Shown here: one piece after another, positions 17,786 to 24,892 of the stretch
Layout: every line of letters starts with the position of its first letter
How positions within the stretch are numbered: the stretch's first letter is position 1
Origin: a virus
DNA: 64,000 bases
Reading direction: 5' to 3' (one strand)
Virus record (IMG/VR): IMGVR_UViG_3300037502_002993
Span: 62,001 to 126,000 of that record
Notes under the pieces: generated by a model
Seen by the model: the letters and a program-made list of their open reading frames with translations, nothing else
Told to the model about the DNA's origin: nothing
Databases searched by the model: none
Program-made: the position numbers and the translations under genes

Positions 17786-18350
17786 TTACCGGACCTGAGG
17801 TTTGGTTTTGGTATTTCCCATTTCTACTAGCGTATGACGTCAGGCACTCCTCACCCTGGAAGAATAACACCTGACAGGCACCTTCACCTGCGAAGAGCAT
17901 CGCGGGGAGAGGGGTTGTGTTTGCAAACTCCAAAGTGACGTAGCCTTCCCAGCCCGGTTCCAACGGCGTTGCCAGACATTCTATCCCACAGCGAGCATAG
18001 GTCGATTTCCCAAGTACTACCCCAACTGTGTCGGCTGGCATGGCGATCCTCTCAGCGCTGGCGGCCAATACAAAGGAGTTAGGTGGGATGATACAAACAT
18101 CCCCTTCGTAGTCAACAAAAATACTGTCCGAGAATTCTTTGGGGTTGATGATGGAATTGTTGACGTTAGTAAAAATTTTAAACTGGTTACCCACCCGTAG
18201 GTCGTAGCCATAGCTAGACAGTCCGTAACTGATAACACGCTCCCCACTTTCTGACACACGAACCTGAGTGTCGAAAAAGGGTGTGATGAGAGATTTCTCT
18301 CTAGACTGACAGCAGAGCGCCTTGATTTGGTGGTCAGCTAAAATAGTCAC
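17772..18350 (-). CDS. dcd: dCTP deaminase
   Basis: 192 residues, GTG start behind AAGGAAGG. Converts dCTP to dUTP, feeding thymidylate synthesis; the phage also encodes a thymidylate kinase at 33106-33750. Family motifs: [15 protein letters not shown] near residue 40, [33 protein letters not shown] (the KSTYAR nucleotide-binding segment), a catalytic-type Glu in [17 protein letters not shown], and a Gly/Tyr-rich C-terminal lid ([13 protein letters not shown]). Full family length. The dUTPase-like relatives share the fold, but the SSYGYD and [10 protein letters not shown] pattern favours deaminase. Confidence 0.88.
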   Translation of the reverse strand: MTILADHQIKALCCQSREKSLITPFFDTQVRVSESGERVISYGLSSYGYDLRVGNQFKIFTNVNNSIINPKEFSDSIFVDYEGDVCIIPPNSFVLAASAERIAMPADTVGVVLGKSTYARCGIECLATPLEPGWEGYVTLEFANTTPLPAMLFAGEGACQVLFFQGEECLTSYASRNGKYQNQTSGPVTPRV

Positions 18351-18389
18351 AAATACCTTCCTTTGAGGTGGTGGTTACTACCGGTTTAT

Positions 18390-18740
18390 TTACTTGGTTA
18401 ACCTTAAAGTGCGGTTGCGTTTGATGTAACGCGCATTCGTTTTTATGCCATCTCCCCCATTAGCGCGACAGATGGACCCCACATCCAACTCCCCATCACT
18501 TACGAAATGGAAGAGGTGATAGTCAGCGCGCGGTACATGCAGAACCAGTGCCTTAGTACCGTGTTGTTTTCTGATCTCAGTGGCAAAGTCACTGGCGGTG
18601 GCGACATGGTAATCAGGAGGGTATATCGTTAACATAGGAAGGTCAATGTCGTTGTAGGTGAGCCCGATCATCACCTGAAACGACATGGTCCCTAAGGGTT
18701 CATGACGGTATTCTTCCAGTAATGCGTTCAGAGACGTCAC
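18390..18740 (-). CDS. hypothetical protein, 116 aa
   Basis: GTG start whose GTGA overlaps the stop of the gene upstream, with GAGGAGA 6-7 nt before it. Reads MTSLNALLEEYRHEPLGTMS. Small alpha/beta protein with a basic C-terminus (RYIKRNRTLRLTK). No family recognised. Coupled to the 18737-19165 gene and followed by dcd. Confidence 0.55.
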   Translation of the reverse strand: MTSLNALLEEYRHEPLGTMSFQVMIGLTYNDIDLPMLTIYPPDYHVATASDFATEIRKQHGTKALVLHVPRADYHLFHFVSDGELDVGSICRANGGDGIKTNARYIKRNRTLRLTK

Positions 18741-19165
18741 GATGCGATCTCCTCAGAGTCCTGTAGCGGGACAGATTCCACGGCAGCCACAGGAAGGTTA
18801 GGGTAGTTCACCCCCTCAAGAATGATGGCCCCTTTCTCCCCATGGTAGAGTAACGCCAGGCCATTCTCATCATGTGCCCGCTGCCCCAATGTATTCAGGA
18901 TAAAGCGCCACTGAGTGTGGTGTTGACCTGTGGGGGTCTCCATTATCACACCAGCATGGTAGTCTTCCCCATCGTACGTTAAGAGACCCATGACCAGGCC
19001 GTCATCAAAAGGCGTAACCAACACCCCTTTGAAGTCACCCGGTACGGATAGAAGGGTACTCTCACGACCATTTAGTGTGGAGAGCACCGTACGTTGTTCA
19101 TCCTCCCGTACTGTCACTCGAAAGACCGCTTCCTGTAACGTGTACAGGAAAGAGCGCGTGGTCAT
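18737..19165 (-). CDS. hypothetical protein, 142 aa
   Basis: I start at the ATG complementary to 19163-19165 (MTTRSFLYTLQEAVF), which has GGAG 9 nt upstream. The longer frame to 19255 would cross a terminator hairpin and the omega-RNA-like repeat and is not credible. Predominantly beta (FRVTVREDEQRTVLST, GVLVTPFDDGLVMGLLTYDG), acidic overall. No family recognised. It overlaps the next gene by 4 bp. Confidence 0.6.
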   Translation of the reverse strand: MTTRSFLYTLQEAVFRVTVREDEQRTVLSTLNGRESTLLSVPGDFKGVLVTPFDDGLVMGLLTYDGEDYHAGVIMETPTGQHHTQWRFILNTLGQRAHDENGLALLYHGEKGAIILEGVNYPNLPVAAVESVPLQDSEEIAS

Positions 19166-19185
19166 AAAGACAACTCCAGAAAAGA

Positions 19186-19207
19186 ACCCCCCACATCGGC
19201 GGGGGGT
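19186..19207 (-). terminator. intrinsic terminator
   Basis: On the minus strand a CCCCCC/GGGGGG stem is followed by TTCTTTT. It lies just after the solo omega-RNA-like copy at 19215-19345, so a transcript entering that copy would end here. Confidence 0.6.
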
Positions 19208-19214
19208 TAGTTCA

Positions 19215-19345
19215 TTGACACTCCACTCCCTAAAGGAAGTGGATTCTTGCTTCATTGAACTGACTTACCTTCGGTAAGGAAGGCAGAGGTCCTGTTCTCC
19301 ACAAGCGTTTTACGAGTCCGTATACCCTACGGCCTCTGCTGACTC
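19215..19345 (-). ncRNA. solo IS605 right end / omega-RNA-like copy A
   Basis: Read on the minus strand it shares GCAGAGGCCGTAGGG, GGACTCGTAAAACGCTTGTG, TTACCGAAGGTAAGTCAGTT and a terminal hairpin ending in GAGTGTCAA with the sequence that forms the 3' end of tnpB (30550-30690) and with 33816-33942. No tnpB remains beside it. Its end hairpin (CCACTTCC/GGGAGTGG) differs from the other copies in both arms, so pairing is kept. It lies directly after the 75-residue gene and before a terminator, so it can be transcribed. Confidence 0.65.
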
Positions 19346-19350
19346 ATAGC

Positions 19351-19578
19351 TCAAGCTACATCTAAGCGGTATAACAATTCAGTAGAGCGACGTTGCATTA
19401 CCGGAAGTGCTTTGACCTCATCAAGGTTACGTCCGGTAGAGAGGTCCAGTGCATAGGCATCGATATCAAAGTCATCTTCAGAGGGAAGTGACAACACGAT
19501 GGGGTCATCCTCGATCTCAGATGCCAGACTGCTCCAGAACCCCGTACCATTTACCTGTGTGAGTATGTTATCTACCAT
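19351..19578 (-). CDS. small acidic protein, 75 aa
   Basis: MVDNILTQVNGTGFWSSLAS with GAGGAG upstream of ATG. Acidic (EIEDDPIVLSLPSEDDFDID) with a short basic C-terminal helix. No family recognised. The stop lies at the border of the solo omega-RNA-like copy, so the insertion may have replaced the original 3' flank. Confidence 0.5.
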   Translation of the reverse strand: MVDNILTQVNGTGFWSSLASEIEDDPIVLSLPSEDDFDIDAYALDLSTGRNLDEVKALPVMQRRSTELLYRLDVA

Positions 19579-19652
19579 TTTTATTGGCTCCTCAGCCCTT
19601 CAGTTGTTGCGTTATTGTGGGGTTCATTCCCCATCGGATTGTGTAAGATTAC

Positions 19653-19783
19653 GTCATGCTATGCATGGGTGGGAACATTTCCACCAATGAGGGGGTGATC
19701 CAGCTGCTAACGCTGTCCTTAAGCGTCTGCTCCTACCGTGATGGTAGTCGAGGCCTTACGTCTACCTGTGCGCCATGCATGAC
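19653..19783. ncRNA. candidate structured RNA, multi-branched
   Basis: ATGCATGG (19661-19668) pairs with CCATGCAT (19773-19780), extended by GTC/GAC outside a 5-nt bulge. Inside are three local hairpins: GGTGGGAA/TTCCACC, ACGCT/AGCGT and CTACC/GGTAG. Four helices in about 130 nt of otherwise empty DNA is more than expected by chance. The transcribed strand is unclear. It could be a leader of the 75-residue gene or a free RNA. Confidence 0.35.
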
Positions 19784-19785
19784 CC

Positions 19786-19805
19786 GCCCCACCTCCGGGT
19801 GGGGC
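19786..19805 (-). terminator. hairpin terminator after the 19824-20552 gene
   Basis: GCCCCACC/GGGTGGGGC with a 3-nt loop, 18 nt beyond the stop, flanked by the CGGCATAA arm. No T run is visible on the minus side. Confidence 0.5.
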
Positions 19806-19823
19806 GTTATGCCGTGAGTTTAT

Positions 19824-20552
19824 CTAAGTGCACTTCTTAACATGGGCACGCAGCGTCATTAAGTCGATCTGTAGTCGCAGGGTCCGTCTCGGATTGAAAC
19901 GATACAACAATAGGTAATCAGCCCGATAAGGCGTCAAGGAGAACTGCTGGAGATTCCATTCACGGGTGGCCAGCATGGCGCTTAAAGGGGACAATAATAC
20001 GTTCGTGAAGGCGTTAAGGTTCCTACGGAAGGTATCCTCCACGTCATGGGTGGCGTAAAGCAGCATGGTAAGTTGTTGAACGTCTAACACTGACTGCTTT
20101 GATAAGTACAGTTCCGAGAGTTTCGGGTAGTCGTCTCGCACGGTTGACGTGAGCACAAAGAAGGGACTGTCCCCATCGCTCAGTTCCCATGTTTGTTGAA
20201 TGGCACTTTTCTTGGGATTCGTGGACAGGGCGGAGTGGGTTTTCCCTTCACGTAACGCGGAAGGACAAAACGGGTCGATGAGAGTTTCTGCTAATTGATC
20301 CACATAGATCGGAATGTCCACTACCCCTTCGTACACCACCTTGGCGGCATTGAGCTTGCGCTCACACTCCTCAATAGTCATGGCGGGGGTGAAGGTGGTC
20401 CGTACCACTTCGAGTTTGGCCTCAACCAACAAGCGCCGTTTATGAAGGGTATCGGTCCAGAGTTCACGCTCATCCCCAAACCGCCGTCCGATGGCGACCT
20501 CGTCATCCACGACTAACCGCCGTTTGAAATCAACAAAGGACGGCTTTTTCAC
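19824..20552 (-). CDS. hypothetical protein, 242 aa
   Basis: GTG start behind GGGAGG, one base after the stop of the 20554-21195 gene, so the two are coupled. Starts MKKPSFVDFKRRLVVDDEVA. Largely helical and soluble with a basic C-terminus. No motif recognised. Confidence 0.55.
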   Translation of the reverse strand: MKKPSFVDFKRRLVVDDEVAIGRRFGDERELWTDTLHKRRLLVEAKLEVVRTTFTPAMTIEECERKLNAAKVVYEGVVDIPIYVDQLAETLIDPFCPSALREGKTHSALSTNPKKSAIQQTWELSDGDSPFFVLTSTVRDDYPKLSELYLSKQSVLDVQQLTMLLYATHDVEDTFRRNLNAFTNVLLSPLSAMLATREWNLQQFSLTPYRADYLLLYRFNPRRTLRLQIDLMTLRAHVKKCT

Positions 20553-20553
20553 A

Positions 20554-21195
20554 CTACCTCCCTGAGACTAACTCTCGGTGTTTGAGAAACCCATCCAGGT
20601 GAAATAAGAATCCCAGTTCATACGGAAGGTTGGAACACCCGAACGCCACCATGATCTTATCGCCCGTTCTGGTGAACTGCCGCACGGGAAATTGATCAAG
20701 GCAGGAGAACGGATGTTGGAGGAAGGCTTGGATTATTACGTCAAACCAACCCTCGCTAGATGGCACGGTTAGTATCCCCTCGTGTAGATATCGCACGAAG
20801 GGGAAGTGCATGTCAGGTTGTTCGCGTTCGATCTCGTAGACTTGGACTACGTTATTTTGTCGATCGGTATCGGACACCAAGCTGTACAGGGCCGCAGTCT
20901 CAAGCCCTGCCCACTTGACCTCACCGCCAATCCGAACGACTAAGTCTTTGGAGAGCGGCAATGGGATCAGCTGCTCACACGCAACCTTGGCGCTCTCGAA
21001 CCCGAAATGCAGAAGGGAGAAGAGTTCATCTAGCTCGTCGATGTGTTGTTGGATGTTAGCTTCGGGCAGTCCTGCATCTTCCATCCCCTTCCGTAAGCCT
21101 CCTTCAAAACTCTCTCGGTACTCCCCACCGAGGGATGTGGCATAGCTCTGCACGACAGGTAGTGGTATTGCTGAGATAAGTTCCGACTGATCCAT
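20554..21195 (-). CDS. hypothetical protein, 213 aa
   Basis: I choose the ATG complementary to 21193-21195 (MDQSELISAIPLPVV), which has GGAGAG 5-9 nt upstream; a GTG at 21210 would place the ribosome site inside the gene. Helical N-terminal half, mixed C-terminal half, no known domain. Has its own promoter-like motif 49 nt upstream (21244-21257). First gene of a two-gene unit. Confidence 0.6.
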   Translation of the reverse strand: MDQSELISAIPLPVVQSYATSLGGEYRESFEGGLRKGMEDAGLPEANIQQHIDELDELFSLLHFGFESAKVACEQLIPLPLSKDLVVRIGGEVKWAGLETAALYSLVSDTDRQNNVVQVYEIEREQPDMHFPFVRYLHEGILTVPSSEGWFDVIIQAFLQHPFSCLDQFPVRQFTRTGDKIMVAFGCSNLPYELGFLFHLDGFLKHRELVSGR

Positions 21196-21243
21196 TAGGA
21201 TTCTCTCCACGGGTAGGTTGATTTACCATAACAGCCTAAACAT

Positions 21244-21257
21244 GATCTAGGTGTGAG
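21244..21257 (-). promoter_or_regulatory. phage promoter-like motif (CTCACACCTAGATC)
   Basis: Minus-strand copy of the TTNACACCTAKATC consensus, placed between the terminator of the upstream gene and the start of the 20554-21195 gene. Confidence 0.55.
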
Positions 21258-21272
21258 AAATGTTCGAACCCC

Positions 21273-21297
21273 AAAAAAAGAACCCCCCGAAGGGGGC
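21273..21297 (-). terminator. intrinsic terminator after the 21334-21897 gene
   Basis: Minus strand: CCCCC-TTC-GGGGG stem followed by GTTCTTTTTTTGGGG. Strong rho-independent form. Confidence 0.75.
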
Positions 21298-21333
21298 AGG
21301 TCCCATACCGAGACCCAAGGGGCACACAGGAGA

Positions 21334-21897
21334 CTACAACCGGCGTGAGGCTTTTAACTCTCCAGGAACATCCACCCCCCGGACCTCAAAAGGGCGTGGA
21401 GAGATATGTATGTTGCCTTGGATGTCAGAATTTACCATCAGATAGTGGTAGATGCAGTAAGCGGCGCGATGCCGACTCTCATCACTGACATTGAAGGGAG
21501 TCAACAGACGCGTCATCGTTTGCCGGGTGATGTTGCGACCATCCACTTCCCACTCTTTGAGTTCGTGGAGTAGGAAGGTGGCGAGAACAGACCCCTCCAG
21601 GTGAACGCTCCAGTCCTTCGGCTCATGGGGGCCATTGGAGTTCTTGATGATGAGATAACCCACATCGGACAGGAAGCGTTTAAACAAGTAGGTGTGGCGG
21701 CGGTAGATATGGTCAAGTCCCTCAACTCCCAGGGCATGGATGACCGCGCCCATTCCGAATCGCAGTCGCTTCACCTCCAGCAACTCCACGGACTCTTCTT
21801 CCTTACCCAGTAACACCATGATGTCCAACAGTGGTGCGGGGACGTCTTTGGTGGTCATCCGTATGACGTTGTAAAGTGAGCGTTCAATGAAGGGCAT
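21334..21897 (-). CDS. hypothetical protein, 187 aa
   Basis: Start placed at MPFIERSLYNVIRM (ATG complementary to 21895-21897), 7 nt after GGAG; a start 5 codons earlier lacks that spacing. Helical, soluble, His-containing protein with no known domain. The start overlaps the stop of the small membrane gene upstream, so it may work with it. Function unknown. Confidence 0.6.
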   Translation of the reverse strand: MPFIERSLYNVIRMTTKDVPAPLLDIMVLLGKEEESVELLEVKRLRFGMGAVIHALGVEGLDHIYRRHTYLFKRFLSDVGYLIIKNSNGPHEPKDWSVHLEGSVLATFLLHELKEWEVDGRNITRQTMTRLLTPFNVSDESRHRAAYCIYHYLMVNSDIQGNIHISPRPFEVRGVDVPGELKASRRL

Positions 21898-21901
21898 GGG
21901 A

Positions 21902-22168
21902 CTACTCCACATTGGACAGGTTGGTCATCAGGGCGATGGCGTAGACACCCCCTGACATTAACAGCGCCAGTGGGGTGGCGTACCAGTCCAGTTGCTGGGA
22001 AAGCAGGGCCGCAAGGCCCCATCCCACCAGACCCGCGCCCACGGCATAAACACCGCGCGGAAGCCCGGTGGCGTGGTAGTGCTGGGCAGCCAGAGCAAGC
22101 ACTGGCCTCAGGGCAAAATGAAGGAGGACGATAACAGCGATGAAGACAGCAAGATCGATGAGAGACAT
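21902..22168 (-). CDS. small integral membrane protein, 88 aa, holin-like
   Basis: Three predicted membrane segments: about residues 6-27 (LAVFIAVIVLLHFALRPVLA), 41-60 (YAVGAGLVGWGLAALLSQ) and 66-83 (PLALLMSGGVYAIALMTN). The size and topology fit a class I holin, which would release endolysin by permeabilising the inner membrane. However, the endolysins lie far away (27.3 and 50.4 kb), so this is only a suggestion. It sits in a run of small accessory genes with another membrane protein. Confidence 0.55.
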   Translation of the reverse strand: MSLIDLAVFIAVIVLLHFALRPVLALAAQHYHATGLPRGVYAVGAGLVGWGLAALLSQQLDWYATPLALLMSGGVYAIALMTNLSNVE

Positions 22169-22202
22169 TAGTCTTTCCTCTTTTTGATTTTTATGAAGCG
22201 AC

Positions 22203-22415
22203 TTACACAGTGGGGTAGGGGGCAGTCCCCACCCAGATGACGATGGTCAGAGTGATCACCGCAACCGTCACGATCGGAGTAATCAGAAGGTGGTGGAACT
22301 GCAGGGGGTTCATAAGACCGATAGCGTGAGTCAGACACTCCCCGATCACCCAGCCGGTGAAGGCGGCGAGAGTCAGTATCACAGCGGTGGTTAAGAGATA
22401 AGTGGTAGTGTTCAT
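22203..22415 (-). CDS. small membrane protein, 70 aa
   Basis: MNTTTYLLTTAVILTLAAFT and later LLITPIVTVAVITLTIVIWV give two membrane segments with a short loop. The ATG follows a weak GAGGATAC site. The first gene after the promoter motif at 22445-22459; the 88-residue membrane protein follows. Could be a holin, antiholin or superinfection-exclusion protein; nothing in the sequence decides. Confidence 0.5.
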   Translation of the reverse strand: MNTTTYLLTTAVILTLAAFTGWVIGECLTHAIGLMNPLQFHHLLITPIVTVAVITLTIVIWVGTAPYPTV

Positions 22416-22444
22416 GTCCGTATCCTCAGTGGATTCACCTCAAG

Positions 22445-22459
22445 GATATAGATGTCAAA
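22445..22459 (-). promoter_or_regulatory. phage promoter-like motif (TTTGACATCTATATC)
   Basis: Minus-strand copy of the TTNACACCTAKATC family, 30 nt before the ATG of the 70-residue membrane protein. Shares an upstream GATTCTA with the copy at 35323. Confidence 0.55.
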
Positions 22460-22480
22460 TTCGATAGAATCCGTAAATCA

Positions 22481-22584
22481 ACCTATAAGGCACTCTAAGA
22501 GGCGCTAGGGGTCACCCACCCTACCCCACAGGGGCAATCGGTAAAACGCCCTACAGGGCCTTGTAAGCGCTTTTAGCGGCATAA
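22481..22584. repeat. pair of ~40-nt intergenic repeat elements
   Basis: Elements at 22481-22510 (CCTATAAGGCACTCTAAGAG) and 22541-22584 (AACGCCCTACAGGGCCTTGT, then AAGCGCTTTTAGCGG). The second matches the element at 30168-30210 (CGCCCTAGAGGGCCTCTTAA) and the border GCGGCATAAA. This gap (22416-22717) also carries the promoter motif on its left and an ACCACCC/GGGTGGT hairpin at 22590-22609. No gene is seen in it. Confidence 0.45.
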
Positions 22585-22717
22585 ATGCAACCACCCCCTT
22601 AAGGGTGGTCAAAGGTGCGGTTCTTAGGAGTAGACGTGAACGTGTTTAGGTTCCATCAAGTTAAAGGGCATGTGATTTTATAGTTCCTACATACCCCACC
22701 ACCCAATAGGCCCCTTC

Positions 22718-23092
22718 ATGCTTAATCAACTTACCGCTGCAATTGATCACTACACCCAGGCATTAAAAACCTACGTACAGAGCCGTACAGGTGCGGTCGC
22801 TGTGGCAGAGACCGCCGTCATTGCGGCTAACACCGCACATAGCTATAACCTCGCAACACTACTAGGAGTTAATCATGCGCAGTACGATAAGCTCTCTTCT
22901 GTCATCGTGGTCAAGGTCCTCGACACCGATGCCAACTCCCCCACCAGTGGACTTTACATCAACTCAGAAGCCGTGATCACCACCGGGGTTGATGCAGAGG
23001 GTGTTGTCGTGATCCATAACCACCACACAGCAGCCGTAACCTGTTACATCCGGATTGATGTGCCGCTGGTGGCTGCTAATCCGATCGGATAG
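22718..23092 (+). CDS. virion-type protein, 124 aa
   Basis: MLNQLTAAIDHYTQALKTYV; helical N-terminus, Ala-rich middle (VAVAETAVIAANTAH), beta-rich C-terminus. The ribosome site is weak (ATAGGCCCC), so the exact start is uncertain. It opens a plus-strand run with two larger genes. By composition it could be a small adaptor or fibre-associated protein; no family recognised. Confidence 0.55.
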   Translation: MLNQLTAAIDHYTQALKTYVQSRTGAVAVAETAVIAANTAHSYNLATLLGVNHAQYDKLSSVIVVKVLDTDANSPTSGLYINSEAVITTGVDAEGVVVIHNHHTAAVTCYIRIDVPLVAANPIG

Positions 23093-23101
23093 GAGTAAGT
23101 C

Positions 23102-24886
23102 ATGTCAGTCATCACTCCAGACATTCGCCCGATGCACTATGTCGGAGCCCGTACGGTGAACTGGTCGGTTGACCCGGACGCTTTCGGAGTAGCGGTTACG
23201 GTAAACGACCTGGCCCCTGCGATCTCTGAGTATATCGCCTATGACACCTTGAACCCACCTAACCCGTTCCTTGCTGTCACTCAAGACGGGAATGGTAATG
23301 TGGTCTATGATGGCGGCTTTCCTAAGTTTTACAACAGCCGAGGACCAGATGCTTTAGATACCCAGTTTTCTCAACTGAATGCCAGTTTTAAGTTTCTCTA
23401 TAATGCGATTAATTTCTGCGCTAACCCGATCAAGGTGGCGGAAGGTAACCGCAAGGTTCTCCTAGTGGGCGATCAGCTGAGTGGCAATCCCTATTCTGTC
23501 AAGGACACCGCTGCCAGTAGTTTCCGCACCAGCTTCACGCGCTTATGCAATATCGCCAACTTTGAGCTAACCATCAAAGACCGCAGTGATTGGGGCGGGG
23601 CCATTAACTTTAACTTCACTGAGTTAGATCAATACTGCTGCGTGATTGTGATGGGCAGTGACTTCACTGAAAATCCCAACCACATCACCAATCAAGCCGT
23701 ACAGGACATAGTTACGTATCGCAGTTTGGGTAACGGCATCATCTTGATTACGGATCACGGACCTAACCTTCTTAACATTACCCAGGCGCAGCAGTCACAC
23801 AGCGGCTTCTTCACCATCTGTAACCGCATTGCGGTGAACTTCGGAGCCTATTTCACTGGTGATGTCAATCGTTCCCCAGTCAATGTGGGGTTCTTGCGGT
23901 CAACCTACGGGAATCACCCGCTATATAACGGAATGGCAGATAGTGAGGATATCTTTGCTGGCGGGTCAGAAAGCATCGTCGTAGTGACCGAAACTCCGGT
24001 ATTCGCACCAGAAACCCTTCCTGCGTCCCCTATGATAGACCCAGGGCGTTACACCTTTAACTTTCTGGTGGTCTATGATGACCGGTCTCTTGCAACCGTA
24101 AGCTTTACCTACACGATCATCGAAGGCGAGTTTGTTTTCCTTAAAGACGCCAGTGGTGATGTCAGGACCAATTACCAACTCAGTACGTTTCGCGATATGG
24201 CGGACTTCACCTTAGAGAACACCGACGCCTCCATGGGCACTCTGGTGGGGGATGTACTACGCAATGACCGTAAGGTGGGGGAGTTCGTTCATAGTCAAAG
24301 CGGAACGGTGTTTCAATGGTTTTCAGGTGGTGACGCTTCTTTCCCAATGGAGGAGGGGGATCGTATCGGTTTAGAAGTTCGTCAACCCTTTGGGTACTAC
24401 GTGGAGACAACGGTGGTGAAGCAGCAAGTAATCCCTTTCCCCACCAAGAACCTCGCGGCCATGATGGCAAGCCTCAATCAGGGTGATCTCTCAGGGCTAT
24501 CTCCTGAAGCGGCGTTTGACCACCTGGCACAATACAGTCATCGGATCTATTTCCCAGACCAAACCCGTCAGGTAAGAAAGTATGCTCAGGACGCCCAACA
24601 CATCGTCCATGCATTAACCAACCCTCAGGCCCTACCGCCGGTGGAGCGCTATATCTACGCCACCACTCAAGCGTTAACGGCAGATCTCCCCACAGTCCCG
24701 AGTGGAGCGATGGTGGTGATTGATGCCCAAACAGGCAACGTGTATACCCGACAAGACAGCACTTGGGCCATTGATAACGGGCTTCAAGCACAAGACTTTC
24801 TTGGTGCTCCCCGGGTGATTATTCACCCCATCTCTAGGGTAACATTCACCCTTCACGAAAACGGCACCTTTACGCACCAGGACTGA
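23102..24886 (+). CDS. virion-type protein with an internal Rossmann-like segment, 594 aa
   Basis: Starts MSVITPDIRPMHYVGARTVN with AGGAG 6 nt upstream. The N-terminal ~100 residues look like a particle-attachment region. Residues ~118-215 (KVLLVGDQLSG, then YCCVIVMGSD, then GNGIILITDHGPN) alternate strands and helices in a way that recalls ThuA/class-I amidotransferase-like folds. A beta-sandwich region follows (YTFNFLVVYDDRSLATVSFT), and then a helical tail. No catalytic residues can be assigned. Co-oriented with the helicase gene, 6 bp apart. Confidence 0.5.
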   Translation: MSVITPDIRPMHYVGARTVNWSVDPDAFGVAVTVNDLAPAISEYIAYDTLNPPNPFLAVTQDGNGNVVYDGGFPKFYNSRGPDALDTQFSQLNASFKFLYNAINFCANPIKVAEGNRKVLLVGDQLSGNPYSVKDTAASSFRTSFTRLCNIANFELTIKDRSDWGGAINFNFTELDQYCCVIVMGSDFTENPNHITNQAVQDIVTYRSLGNGIILITDHGPNLLNITQAQQSHSGFFTICNRIAVNFGAYFTGDVNRSPVNVGFLRSTYGNHPLYNGMADSEDIFAGGSESIVVVTETPVFAPETLPASPMIDPGRYTFNFLVVYDDRSLATVSFTYTIIEGEFVFLKDASGDVRTNYQLSTFRDMADFTLENTDASMGTLVGDVLRNDRKVGEFVHSQSGTVFQWFSGGDASFPMEEGDRIGLEVRQPFGYYVETTVVKQQVIPFPTKNLAAMMASLNQGDLSGLSPEAAFDHLAQYSHRIYFPDQTRQVRKYAQDAQHIVHALTNPQALPPVERYIYATTQALTADLPTVPSGAMVVIDAQTGNVYTRQDSTWAIDNGLQAQDFLGAPRVIIHPISRVTFTLHENGTFTHQD

Positions 24887-24892
24887 TACCGC

